Shown piece by piece: positions 27,945 to 40,100 of a stretch of DNA of 52,039 bases. Every line of letters begins with the position of its first letter. Position 1 is the first letter of the stretch. Origin of the DNA: JAVKDP01 sp040222185 (GTDB taxonomy: Bacteria; Bacteroidota; Rhodothermia; Balneolales; Balneolaceae). Location of the stretch: the NCBI GenBank assembly GCA_040222185.1, contig JAVKDP010000053.1, forward strand, positions 1-52,039. Direction: 5' to 3'. The notes beneath the pieces are model-generated. The model saw only the letters and a program-made list of their open reading frames with translations. It was not told where the DNA came from and made no database searches. The translations under genes were made by a program, and so were the position numbers.

Positions 27945-28484
27945 CTAGTTAAATAATTTTACAAACTCAGCAGCCCCGGAAAACTCACCCCAATATCTTG
28001 GGTGACCTGTAAAACCAGCCTCAAGAACCTTAACTAACTCTTCTTTAGAAATATCTACTGAAGCAAATCCACGATAATAACCATCTTCCTTTTTCACTGA
28101 ATTCATAGAGAGTGTTCCTGCCGACTCTACTTTGGAGTGTGCTGTTCTAAGAATAATAATAAAATCTGTATTGGTTGCGCTTGTGGAACCAGATTCTTCA
28201 AGGCTTGTTCTAATATCCTCAGTAAGTTCAGCAATATTTGATTCCAGGTGCGCTCTCGCTTGAACTTCCGCTCTTTTAACCGCTAAAAGAGAATCTGATG
28301 CAATAGCTGTTGCATATCCGGTATATGATAAGCTATCTGCTGTAAACTCCGAACTCTGGTACCAACCTGGGAAAATACTTGACGAAGATGTGTTGCTTGT
28401 TGGTGTTACACTTTCAGTTGAAGAGCATGAGAAAGTGAATGAAATGACAAAAATTGAGAGAAGCCCCGAAGTAAATAGTTTCAT
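27945..28484 (-). CDS. LPP20-family lipoprotein
   Basis: A 179-residue lipoprotein. The signal ends in lipobox FTFSC, with lipidated Cys20, followed by a Ser/Thr-rich linker (about 21-37) and an LPP20-like domain. Typical features are FPGWYQSSEFTADSLSYTGYATA, ALAVKRAEVQARAHLES-like residues (here SLLAVKRAEVQARAHLES) and the ...YYRGFASVDISKEEL strand. LPP20 proteins are outer-membrane-associated lipoproteins of unknown function, some tied to envelope or surface structures. It follows the HtrA-like protease with no intergenic base (28485/28484), so the two are tightly coupled, which hints at an envelope quality-control role. Confidence 0.75.
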   Translation of the reverse strand: MKLFTSGLLSIFVISFTFSCSSTESVTPTSNTSSSSIFPGWYQSSEFTADSLSYTGYATAIASDSLLAVKRAEVQARAHLESNIAELTEDIRTSLEESGSTSATNTDFIIILRTAHSKVESAGTLSMNSVKKEDGYYRGFASVDISKEELVKVLEAGFTGHPRYWGEFSGAAEFVKLFN

Positions 28485-30005
28485 TTAGTTGCGTTGTAAT
28501 TCGATATATCCTTTTGCTTTTTCTTTATTTAGCACTTCAAGAATAACCGACCCATTAGTTGATAGCTTTTGACTTATAAGGTCTTTTAAAGTTTGGATAT
28601 CTTCAACCTTTTCTTCATCAATCGAAATTATTTTTTGAGACTCACGTAAACCACGATTCCATGCTTCTGAGTATTTATACACATGCGATATTACAAGGTC
28701 ATACTCTTCACTCCCATCCTCCTTATACTCTCCTGTAACTCTGAACCCCAAATCAAATTCATGATAAATCACAGCGGATGTTCCGCCATCAGGAATCTCA
28801 TCCATTTCAAGAGGAGTTTCATTAAAAGTTAACTCTTCTGTTCTTGGGGCTTCATAAATAGCGAGCTGAACATTTTTTAATGACTCTCTGCCATTTCTCC
28901 ATACCTTTAAAGATACTATATCACCAGGACGTAGTACGGCTACTTTTTCCTGCAATTCATTTGATTCGTTTACATCCTGCCCGTTAACCTGGAGAACTAC
29001 ATCCCCTGTTCTTATACCAGAGATATCAGCAGCTCCTCCACTTGTAACGCCAATTATTTCGACACCTTTTACTTCTGACAAACCAATATTCAAAGCTCTT
29101 TCATAATCCACTGCTGCAATACTAACACCTAACAGAGCTCGCCTAACCTCTCCAAATTGAATAATATCTGTAGCTACCTTTAAAGCAAGGTTACTGGGCA
29201 CAGCAAAACCATATCCCTGGTAAGAACCACTTTGAGAAGCTATTGCTGTATTAATTCCAATTAACTGGCCACTTGTATTTACAAGAGCTCCACCACTATT
29301 TCCTTTATTAATCGCAGCATCTGTTTGAATGAAACTTTCTATCCTCATTCTATCATCAATAATCTGAACATCTCTGCTTAAGGCGCTAACGATGCCCGCA
29401 GTAACCGTAGAGCGTAACCGAAACGGGTTTCCAATGGCTAGAACCCATTCTCCAACATCGAGTCCATCAGAATTCCCTACAACGACCGCTGGTAGGTTTT
29501 CTGCATTAATTTTGATCACAGCCAAGTCAGTACTTGGATCTATGCCAATCAACTTTGCCGGGAATTCTCTTTTATCATTGAGTACTACTTTGAGACCATT
29601 TCTTACAGCTCCTTCAACAACATGAAAATTAGTAAGGATATAACCATCCTGTGTAATCAAAACACCAGAACCTACTGTTCTTGCCCTCCTTGGTACTATT
29701 CTATCCCAGAGCCCTTCTCCTAAAGTTTGCCCTTCATCCGATTCCTCCAGCGGGATAATAGTCTCTATATAAACAACGGTTGGTGTAACCTCTTCTGCAA
29801 TCTTTTTGAATATAAACCTTGCATCATAATTGACCAGATCTTCATCCGAGAATATAGGAGAGTCGCTTTTCTTTACTTCGGTAATATTAACTTCAGAGAG
29901 AGGAGTTAACTCCGGGTTAATTGCATACAAAGCGAATATTGTTCCTAGCGATACTCCAATGAGTAAAAGTAGTAATGCTGTTAAATAAAAATCTCTTTTC
30001 TTCAT
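28485..30005 (-). CDS. HtrA/DegP-like periplasmic serine protease with two PDZ domains
   Basis: A 506-residue S1C protease for envelope protein quality control. A membrane anchor or signal occupies residues 8-29. The trypsin-like domain has all three catalytic residues: His in NFHVVEGA (about 125), Asp in STDLAVIK (about 155) and Ser in KGNSGGALV (about 235). A PDZ domain follows (about 290-385; VEIIGVTSGGAADISGIRTGDVVLQVNG), then a second, more divergent PDZ at the C-terminus (about 400-505; HVYKYSEAWNRGLRESQKIISIDEE). The 4-base overlap with recO and zero spacing to the lipoprotein gene indicate an operon. No stress promoter was identified. Confidence 0.93.
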   Translation of the reverse strand: MKKRDFYLTALLLLLIGVSLGTIFALYAINPELTPLSEVNITEVKKSDSPIFSDEDLVNYDARFIFKKIAEEVTPTVVYIETIIPLEESDEGQTLGEGLWDRIVPRRARTVGSGVLITQDGYILTNFHVVEGAVRNGLKVVLNDKREFPAKLIGIDPSTDLAVIKINAENLPAVVVGNSDGLDVGEWVLAIGNPFRLRSTVTAGIVSALSRDVQIIDDRMRIESFIQTDAAINKGNSGGALVNTSGQLIGINTAIASQSGSYQGYGFAVPSNLALKVATDIIQFGEVRRALLGVSIAAVDYERALNIGLSEVKGVEIIGVTSGGAADISGIRTGDVVLQVNGQDVNESNELQEKVAVLRPGDIVSLKVWRNGRESLKNVQLAIYEAPRTEELTFNETPLEMDEIPDGGTSAVIYHEFDLGFRVTGEYKEDGSEEYDLVISHVYKYSEAWNRGLRESQKIISIDEEKVEDIQTLKDLISQKLSTNGSVILEVLNKEKAKGYIELQRN

Positions 30006-30742
30006 TTCTTGTCCTGAAGCATCTGTTCAAAAATTGAATCTGAACGCCGCTCCTTATATCCTTCGAGATGATACTTAAAGTATACGTCCAAATGTCTTAT
30101 CAATTGTTTTAATTCCAAGCCATCCAAACCTATCTTAAATACTTTCTTTTGTTTACTTGAAATTGATTCACTTAAAAAACGTGATTGTAAGACGGTTAAT
30201 TTATACGAAAGTTCCGAATCAAATGCATTTGAAATTGTTCCGTTCGTAATATTAAGGAAAATATCCTCCTCAGAGTTCATTATCTGATCACTTAATCCAA
30301 GGCCACAAAGTTCTGCACACCTTACCTGAGTATAGCAAAAAACAGATGGTTCTACCTGGGTTTCATCTCCCAACCAGGGAATAAAAGCTGTCAGAAAATC
30401 ATATACAGGTTCATTCACTTCATTTTCATGCACTAATTGCCCAACAAGCTCTAAGGTAGCATACAAAATTGCAGCTCTTTCGAAGTCTATTCGAAAATTT
30501 ATATTGGAATAAGAATTTGAGGCTTCTGTTAAACTCTGAACACCACGTGTGGACTTGTAGTAGTATACCACATCAAGGATGTTTCCTACTTCTACTAACC
30601 CTGCAAGTTTATTCTTTGGCTTCTTTACCCCTCTTGCTATCAGAGCTATTTTACCATGCTCTTTGCTTAGCACGGTAAGTATTTTGCTTGATTCCTGGTA
30701 ATCAATGGCTCTAAGAATAACGGCTTGTGTATGTGTTATCAT
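30002..30742 (-). CDS. recO: DNA repair protein RecO
   Basis: A 246-residue RecO, the recombination mediator that loads RecA onto SSB-coated DNA with RecR. The N-terminal OB fold has the family start THTQAVILRAIDYQESSKILTVLSKEHGKI, with a typical ARGVKKPKNKLAGLVEVGN segment. The helical C-terminal domain carries CAELCGLGL near residue 150; the zinc-finger cysteines of some RecO proteins are incomplete here. Its stop overlaps the HtrA-like protease start by 4 bases. It is 64 bp downstream of the receiver-domain gene that closes the surface-protein operon. Confidence 0.93.
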   Translation of the reverse strand: MITHTQAVILRAIDYQESSKILTVLSKEHGKIALIARGVKKPKNKLAGLVEVGNILDVVYYYKSTRGVQSLTEASNSYSNINFRIDFERAAILYATLELVGQLVHENEVNEPVYDFLTAFIPWLGDETQVEPSVFCYTQVRCAELCGLGLSDQIMNSEEDIFLNITNGTISNAFDSELSYKLTVLQSRFLSESISSKQKKVFKIGLDGLELKQLIRHLDVYFKYHLEGYKERRSDSIFEQMLQDKK

Positions 30743-30806
30743 TGAGACAACATATTCTTAGCACGAATTAAATGAAACCATTAGTTTGTTAAAAATGCCT
30801 CTCTCA

Positions 30807-31193
30807 TTAAGGAGTAACATCCAATACTTCTTCTATAGCTCTGGCCAGGTTAACTGCTGAAATTGGTTTCTCGAGCATTTCATTTGTACTGAGCTGCAAT
30901 GCTTTCTTTTTATCCTTTTTCCTGCTTGTAGATGAAAGATATATGAAAGGAATATTCTTTGAACCGTGAAATTTTTGAACATATTCATGAAATTCAAAGC
31001 CATCCATACATGGCATTTCTATATCAGATAGTATCACACTTGGAGTGAGATATTGAAGCATTTCTGCTGCTTTTCTACCATGTTCGAAGAGAAGTACCAT
31101 GTATCCTTTCTTCTCCAATATCCGGCCTATCAGTAAGCGGTAGGCGTCGTTATCCTCAACAATAAATACGAGTGGTTTCTTTAGAGCCGTCAT
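30807..31193 (-). CDS. Stand-alone response regulator receiver domain (CheY-like)
   Basis: A 128-residue single REC domain without an output domain. The acidic pair Glu13-Asp14 (VEDND), phospho-acceptor Asp57 (LSDIEMP), Ser87/Ser88 (YLSSTS) and Lys109 (LEKP) are all present, so phosphorylation should be possible. It starts 4 bp after the stop of the 3034-residue adhesin gene and is almost certainly co-transcribed with the surface-protein operon. No histidine kinase is encoded in the window. It probably acts by protein-protein contact, perhaps controlling production or deployment of the surface structure; that is inference from position only. Confidence 0.92.
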   Translation of the reverse strand: MTALKKPLVFIVEDNDAYRLLIGRILEKKGYMVLLFEHGRKAAEMLQYLTPSVILSDIEMPCMDGFEFHEYVQKFHGSKNIPFIYLSSTSRKKDKKKALQLSTNEMLEKPISAVNLARAIEEVLDVTP

Positions 31194-31197
31194 AATA

Positions 31198-34100
31198 TCA
31201 ATTGTCGATTTTAACTGTGAAACTCACTGTACCGCTTAATCCGGGGTTTAACGTCCCCGTAAATGTCCAGATTATTGTACCTGTTGCTCCAACAGCAGGC
31301 GCAGTAATAGCACAGTTTGTAATACCTGCTGGCAGCGTACCACAGGAACTAGAGTTGTAGGTTGTAAAACTAGGAATTACATCCGTTATCTCGACCTGAG
31401 TAATCGGGTCAGCACTTAAGTTTTCATAGTTGATTGTATAAGTAAGAACCTCTCCTGGTAATGCCTGAGCTTTGTCAACTGATTTAATAATCACTAAACC
31501 AGCTGATTCACTACTTACATTCACTAAATCAGTCCTTTGAAGAACTTCTTGTATCAACGGGCTGCTATTTACATAGTCAAATGTAGCGGTAACAATAGTT
31601 GTGCTGCTCGACCCGGTATTAAGCCCAAGCGGAACGGTTACTTTTAACAACAGGCAGACATCCTGGTCTGCTGCTACCGTTACTGTTGTAGTTGGTGTAA
31701 GCACACCTTCTCCAGAATCGATCAAACCGTTACAGTTTAAATCCTCGTATAAAATCACAGGCCAGCTTGGAGCAGTTGGGTTATTTACCGTGCTGGTGGT
31801 AAAAACAACATCACCTGCCGTATTTGGTTCAAAGGTATGTTGGAATAAAGCTGTACCTCCAGGTACCGAATTCTGTTGCCCATCTGTAAGCAAACGACTT
31901 ACTAATACGTCTCCAAAATCCACATCTGTGTACATTGTAGCAGTTGCAATTATGAATGTGGTTTCATCTGTATTTATATCATATGTACCTGAAGTTGTTC
32001 CCGGATTTCCCCCCGTGGAAATCTTCTCAATACCGTTAGTTTCTTTAATTTTAATAGTTGTGCCTGTAGGAGCTGCAGAAGCTGGTACATACAATTCGTA
32101 GCTACCGTCAGCAGCTGTTGAAGTTTGTTCAATCAAAACATTTCCTGAAGTATATGCTCCTACTACCTGTGTCGAAAATCCTTCTTCCCCACCGTCCTGG
32201 TTTCCATTATTAGCAGTACCAGACAGGTTTCCATTGTCATTAAAAACCGTTCCTGAGATCTTAGCTCCTTCAAAATCTCCGAAATCCTGGAAAGCTGGAA
32301 GGTTATTTACAGTAACTGAACGCAGGTTTGGAGTTGTTGAAACATGATCAGTTGGGTCAGCATCAGTTGGAGTACAAACATCCGGTGCGGGTACACTCTG
32401 GCCAAATGCTTCGATCAGGTCATAATCACCGTTTAACACATTTGTAAACTCATATTTACCAGTGGCATCAGTCAGAACACTCTTACAATTGTTCTCTGCT
32501 ACATTATAAAGCACCATCGTAACACCCGGGATACCCGTTTCACTGGCATCTTTATTCATATTGTGATTTTCATCTGTATACACAAAACCTGTAATCGAAA
32601 CACCGGTTGGAACCACTCTCGAATTGCTACTGAATTCCGATGTATTATTTGCGGCACTTATCGCAATCGCAGTTATCCTATCATTAAAGGCAATAGTTGG
32701 TGATCCCGAAAGGGTGATATCGGTATTGAATGTCCCATCATTGGCAGTGGTAATTGTACCAATCAGGTCTCTACCTTCTCCATGAGGTCGGATTAATGAA
32801 CCTCCAACTTCAATAATCCCATCATTATCACCATCATCCTCTGCCTTGTAAAGTTCGATTGTAAAAGGACCTGGAAGATTTGAAGAAAATGTACCTACAT
32901 AACCCTCTACATGAAGAATGTTACCATTTAAAGTAGAAAGAGTGAATACAGGGTAATCCAGGCCAGTATTTGGTGATGTAGAAGAACTAACAACGGTGCC
33001 ATCATTTGGAGAAACCCCATCAGCTTCACCATTTCCACCCGTTACTACATCGATGGAAATTCCAAAGTTATCATAAAAACTATTTCGGGTTATTCTGATT
33101 CCCTCTTGTGTTACAGAGTTTGGAGTAGTCAGTTTTACACCGGCCCCTTTTCTAGGAGATGAAGATGAGTAATTCGTACCGTTTCCTTCAATTATGTTCT
33201 CTTCAATTAGTGTATTCGTAACATTGTTAAACACGTTTATACCTGCGACAACATTATCACGGATTGTATTGTTTCGAATAGTATTTCCAGTTGAAATCCC
33301 TGAGCCAGCACCAAGCTCAATACCACTTCCTCCATCAAGAGCTAAACTACTTCCATTGCCTATTTGATGAATTAAGTTCTGTTCTATGGTCCAGCTTCCA
33401 AGCCCTTGTATACCATCAGCTTGGTTATCTGATAACCCTGCCTGGAATACCTCATTATTAAATACCGTAATGTCAGCATTTGAGTTTGTAGAACTAATAG
33501 CAGAAGCCTGTAGATAAGCAAAGTAATTCTCCTGTACCAAAGTGCTTGTTGAAGAACCCCCATCGAATAGGATAGCTGTTTCTTGTCTGGAAACGCCCGA
33601 TGGATCTACACCTGAAGCACGTGTACCAAACAAGTTATTTTCGATCAGGCCACTAGACGCGCTTTCTACCTTAATACCATTTACATTATCAAAGATGGCC
33701 AGTTCTTTTATTACAAATGCTCCAGAAGTATTTACAACAAAAGCATCAGTACCAAGGCTGTTCAAATCCAATTCAAACTCTTTAAGTGTTTCGGTGTGAA
33801 GGCTTAAATTGTCAATTCCAACTACTCCACCACTGCCTATTGTTCCCGGGTTATCATCTCGTGTATTTAATGGAGCTGTTAATTGATACGCAGTACCATC
33901 AATCGTAGTCAACGGATCTGTAATTTCAGGTAAATTTACTAATGGATCATATTTCCACCAGGCTCCACCACCTCCCGAAGATGTAGTAGGCTCGGCTGGA
34001 ATAAATCTCATCGTATTTGCACCAGTAATCGAATTGGCATTGGTGATGAATTGATGTAATGACCCTTGAGAATATCTGTTTGCTGAAACATCCTGATCGG

Positions 34101-37100
34101 CTCCAGCCACATTCGTTACCACATTAAAACTAAATCCAAAATCTATTCCTGTAATACCTGAGCCACTTACTGTTCTTTTGATAACATGTTCTGCATTAGC
34201 TAAATCAGTTGCATCAAATGGGTTGGTTATATTATCTGAAATCGTACCTCTTCTACCTCCAAAACAGTGACCAAGTGCTGTCGTGGCAGTTGTATTTCCG
34301 GTTCCATCCTCACATAAAGCTCCTGTAGCTGCGTAGGTTTGTTCTCCCCATGTTGAACCATCTGATAAATCTCCCGTTTTAGAATTAACAGCAATCCAAA
34401 AATCGGCATCCTCCCCAATCTGGAATGAATAGAATCCTGCGTTATCAGTTGTATCAGATTTTATGAAAACATCATCTGTTCCATCTGCCAATCCATCTCC
34501 ACCATCTTTAAAAAGTAATACAACTACATCTTCTAAAGCTTGTTGATCACCACTTGCATCGCCAAAATTAGTATCCTCTGCATAACCATCACCAGTAATA
34601 TCCTCAAATACGGTTCCGCTAATTGCTACACTTATGAATATTGTCACAGATGATGAATCATTTGCAATTTGAGGATCGAACTGGTTAAGACCTTCTACAT
34701 AAGCTTGATTTACTAACGAATCCTGAGATAAACCTGAATTAACTGTTGTTTCCAGAGTTAGTGTCGCTGAAGCTCCATTTGCGAGAGTTCCAACACTCCA
34801 TAAGTTTGTTAGTTGGTTATAAGCACCCTGGCTTGGAGTAGCCTGAACGAGAGTAAGGCCTGCAGGTATGGTTTCATTAATATCTAGTTCGGTAGCTTCT
34901 TCTCCTCCATTGTTAGTAGCTGTAATAGTAAAATTTACTGTTTCGTTTTCAAGCGGATTGGTTTCATCAGCTGTTTTAGTAACAGCTATGTCAGCGTTCC
35001 TTGTAGTTGTAACCGGAGTGTCAAAATCCTGGTTTCTACATTGTGTGAAATCAATATCTACCAGACGATCATCAGAATACCCGCCGGTAGTTACTGCACC
35101 TGTCCGGATATCGAATACAGAAGTATAGTTATAAAAGATATATGCCATATGATCTGTATCAAATGAACCATTACCATCAGTAGTAACACTGGACTCGAAT
35201 AGTTGAAAAGTACCTGCTGTATTTACATTTAAATTTGGGGTAGCTTCAACCGTGTTTGACTGGTTTTGAGAAAAACCCAAATAATCACGAACTGTTTGCC
35301 CTCCACCCTGGTTACTTCCATCAATATCCAGGCCTGTTAATGCAAAACTTCGTTTTACAGGGTTAAGTGTACCTGTTTGAACCAGTGTTATTTGATAATC
35401 TACGTATCCACCAGGGCTTAGCGCTGTAAAAAACGGGCTGAAATTAGCCGGAGAATTTGCACTCGCATCATCATCAATATCGTCTAATGTAGCATTACTA
35501 ATTGCAACTACTTTCACCAATGCATCAATACCAGAAGCTACATTACTAAACCTGTAGATCGCATTTACATTTAGAGGTACTCCTTGCTCAAGGTTCGGAT
35601 TTATAAAGTTAAATAATGGAGGTTCATTACAGCTTAAGATATTAGGGTCTGCTACAATGATATCTACCGAAGCAGAGTTATTATTGATGTTTCCATCTGT
35701 TCCTGTAAAACTGGTATAGGAAGCTGTATTAGTAATCGTATTTCCTTGCTGGCCAGCGTTTACCGTAGCTTTAATTGTAAGTGTTGCGGATTGCTGACCA
35801 CTGAATGTTCCAATATCCCATATTCCGGTTACATTATTGTAGGTTCCTACTGTAGCAACAGCTGAAGCTGGCACATAAGTTAAACCCGTTGGGATGTCAT
35901 CATCGATTTCAATATTGGCAACTGCATTTCCTTGCTCATTTTTTGCGGTGATAGTATAAGTAACGGTATCATCGACAGCAGGTGTTGTGAAATTCACAGC
36001 TTTGGTAACAGAAAGATCAACAATATCAGTTGATGTAGGATTTGAGAAATTATTGATGTTACAAGGATCAAAGCTGAATGCAAATAACCGCTGAACAAAC
36101 CCGTTAGCGGTTGGGTCTTTTATACCCGCTCTTAAACGAAATGCAGGTTCATTTGTGTATGTTGTAAAGGCCAGGTTTCCAGTATCATTTGGATCAATTC
36201 CGGGAACAACTACTGGCTGGGCTGACTCAAATGTAGTAAATATCCCCTCACTTCCTTGAATCAGGTTTGTGGATGATTCAATTGTAAATGAAGTTAGTCT
36301 CTGGAAACCAGCAAATTCACGAGCTCCATTCGGATCACCATCTACATCCACAGCTGAAGCTGAGAAGGTAAGATATCTTGGATTATCGGTTGCTGAATCA
36401 TAGAATCTAACTTCAAAATCTATATACCCCTCGTCCAAATTTTTATCATCGGCTTCAATCTGAGGTTGGAAATTTTCGGTTAAACCGCCTGATGCTGTTT
36501 GATCAAAATTGACAAGTATGGCATTATTTACAGTAAGAATTTCAAACTCTGCATATACTCCTGTAGTCACAGAATTAAACCTGTACACTGCTCCAACCTG
36601 GCCTGCAGTTCCACTAGTAAGTGTTGAGCCGATAAACTGCAAACTTGTTACTTCATTACAATTTGTAGGATAACCAGGAGTTACTACATCAATTATGGTT
36701 GACGAAGTGTTATTTGCCGAGTTAGGATCGTTTTGATCCAGAGTATTAACATCAGCAGTATTAGTAATTTGACTCCCTTCGGTTCCCGCGTCTACAGAAA
36801 CATTTATTGTTAATGTTTCAGAACTTCCTGAAGCTAAATTCCCGATACTCCAGGTTCCGTTTGTATTATTATAACTACCTGCGGATGGAGTCGAAGATTG
36901 ATAAATCAAACCCGAAGGAATTTGATCTATAATATTAAGGCCAGTCGCATTTTTTGGACCATTATTAGTGACCGTAATGGTTAGAACTAACAGTTGACCT
37001 TCAAGAGCTGTATTGTCATCTACTGATGCTAACACTTCAATATCTGAAGACTCCGGAACTACAGTAATACCGGATGAAGCGGAGTTGTTGGTAAGATTCG

Positions 37101-40100
37101 GATCGGTTTCATTTAATAATGTAATAGAAGTCGAATTTGTAATAGTCTGCCCAAGTGTTGAGGCATTTACCGAGGCTTCTATATTCAAGCTCACTGAGTC
37201 ACCAACCGCGATATTACCTGCTGTCCAGATACCTGTACCATTAGTATATCCTGGAGTTGAACTGACGAAAGTTAAACCTGCCGGCAATATATCAGTGACT
37301 TCAACTCCGGTTGCAGGATCAGGACCAAGGTTTTTAACTTTTAAAGTGAAGTTTACAGTATCACCTTCAACTGGTGTAGATTGATCTACCGTTTTTGTTA
37401 ATTGCAGATCTGGTTGTGGAGGAACAATAATATCCACCTGGTAATCTTCTACTTCACCATCAGAAGCTGCTCCGGTAGGATTAGATACTTCAGAAGCATT
37501 TGTTGCTATTCTGAATCTTGCATTTGTAGTTCCAGTAACCAAGCCTGATAATCCGAACCAGTTCAATGTAACACTACCAGCTGAACATACCCCAGAATCA
37601 AATTCTCCAATATCAAAAGTTCCTGACTGATCAAAATCGACCCAACCACCAACGTTACCGCCATCTGTACAAACTAGTGTAGTAGAATAGCTTGATTGGG
37701 CTGTATTCAAATTGGGAAGTACCGAAATTGCATCTTCATCATCTCCACCCTCGATTTCAGTAATCTCGGTATCATCGCCATTTGATGAAGAACTTGCCGC
37801 TCCGTTTCCATCTCCATCTACACCAGCACCGAAGAAAACGGTATTAGGAGTAACGTTATTCAAAATATGGAACGCAGGAGGTACTGATCTGGAACTGTAA
37901 GTAGTACTATATGTAGCTGGTGCATCACCAAAATCAGCCACTAAAGCCATCCCAAAGAAAATATTATCAGGATTTGCAGAGACTTTTCTGATTTCAATAC
38001 GTTCAACTCCTGGTGCACCAATACGAAACCATGTAGGAATCGAGGAAGATGCGCAAGAAGGGTTTGTAGAATTCACTGGTTGAAATTCTATCGTTTCATT
38101 TGCATTAGTAAAAACTAAACCTACACCATTGGTACAAACTCCGCCATCAGTGCCCTGGCCAAAAACCCAGGAGGATAAATTAACCCTTTGATTTGCTCCA
38201 TCGAACGCTTCCAGTGTATACGTAGTAGCACCAGCATCAGGACGCAGCCTGTTCAATGAAATAATAATCCCATCAGAAGGAACTGTGGAAGGAATATCGA
38301 TATCAAAAGAAGTTGCATCACCAGTTGCTCCAGATGGGTTAATTTGAGGGCCGTTAAACTGGTCACCTAAGAAAATACCATTCGCCCATGACTGTAAAGC
38401 ATTTGGAGAGAAAGTTGTGTTAACCCCAACAGCAGTAACAGTTCCAATCACCAGGCCTCCTACTTCTGCGGTCATAGAAGTACCGCCACTCGTCCCATTA
38501 AAACATGCCCAGGCTGCATCTAGTCCATTAGATATTGGACATGGGTCTGGCCCAAACCCAGAATTGAAAGCAGGCTGATTATTTAGATTCTCGTTAATAA
38601 GATTAACCGCATCGTTTCCTGCAATATCCTGGATAGGGTTCGTTCCCTGAGTGTAATCTAACTCTACATTATCACCAGGAAATACATTTGGACTGAAAGT
38701 GATGTTTACTTTATCTCCAGAAACTGTAACTCCATTAACTGTTGCCGGGGTACTGTTAATCCTTACTGTGTAGTCTCCTGTTGCCGGTACAGATGTAGCA
38801 TCCAGTGCTTCATCATAATCGAGCACAAGTTCTCCATTTGATACAGAACCAGAGTTTAAAACAGGAGGAGTAGTATCAGCAGATCCGCTTGCTGTTGCTG
38901 AACTTTCTGCTGAATTAGAACTTTCATTAGTAGAAGCGTCGATTGCGGTTACTACATAAAAATATGTCACCCCACCTGAAGTAGTATTATCAGTATAAGT
39001 ATAACTCGGACTCTCATTATCTGTAACTGTTCCAATCTGTACATACCCACTACCAGAAGTAGTTGATCGTTTAACAGAATAAGTTGAAACCCCACTGCCA
39101 ATTTCATCTACATCATCGAAATCTATAGTAATATCACCACTCGGTAGGGCTGTAGCTACAACATTACTTGGTGCTGATGGCGCTGCTAAATCAACTTCTG
39201 CTCCTGGTACTGCAAAGGTTCCTGGGGTTAATTGGTTATTGTATTCTGTTGCAATCCAATCGGCAGATCTGGCTACATCTGAAATTCTAAACTCATCAAT
39301 ATCACCATTGAAGTTGTTTGACGGTCCCTGAGCTCCATCCAGTCCTGGTGCCTCAGAACCAACCCCTATGAATCCATATCTATCATTTCCACTTCCAAAG
39401 TTAGGACCGGTTGTTGTATTTACATCCTGAACACCGTTTATATATATCCTTGCGGCTCCATTATCAAATACTGCCGTTACATAATTCCAGTTATTATCGT
39501 CTACTCTTGTTGTCGATCCGAAGTCAAGTTGTCCAGTACTGCTTAATAAATCCCAACCAAGCTGTCCATTACCTCCACCATTACCGTTTATTTCAAATCT
39601 CCAGTATTCATTTCTATCAAATGAAGCAATGATTTGATCAGTTTCATCATTCGTTCTGATCCAGGCTGAAACGGTGGTAGCAGAAAATGTGGTACCGTTA
39701 TAAAGATCATTCAGAGCTATATAACTATTATTGCCATCAAAAAACTGAGCGTCTCCAATTTGACCAGTGGAATTTGTTGAACCACTATTAATTCCATTTT
39801 TGCCATTTGGTGAAGCATCATCAAAGGAGTTTCCAAGGTGGTAAATACTTCTAAATGAGTTTGACCAAGTTGTATTTGTAGATTGATCACTGGTTACGGA
39901 ACTATTTCCGTAGAACATATAAATAGTAGTTCCTGCCGTTGATACGGTTGGTACTTTTACCCATGCTAACAACTCGCCAGTTCCTGAATTATAACTTTCA
40001 ATCTCAAAGTCTAATGTTGAGGTACTTGTAGCACTGCTTGTAAAGGCAATATCAAACCCATCGGTTCTAGCCTTAGCCGCAAGATCAGCATCTGCTGAAA

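Noticed and set aside
34227..34418. Short frame inside the giant adhesin, possible frameshift
   Set aside because: The 3034-codon main frame is uninterrupted across it and its domain pattern is preserved.
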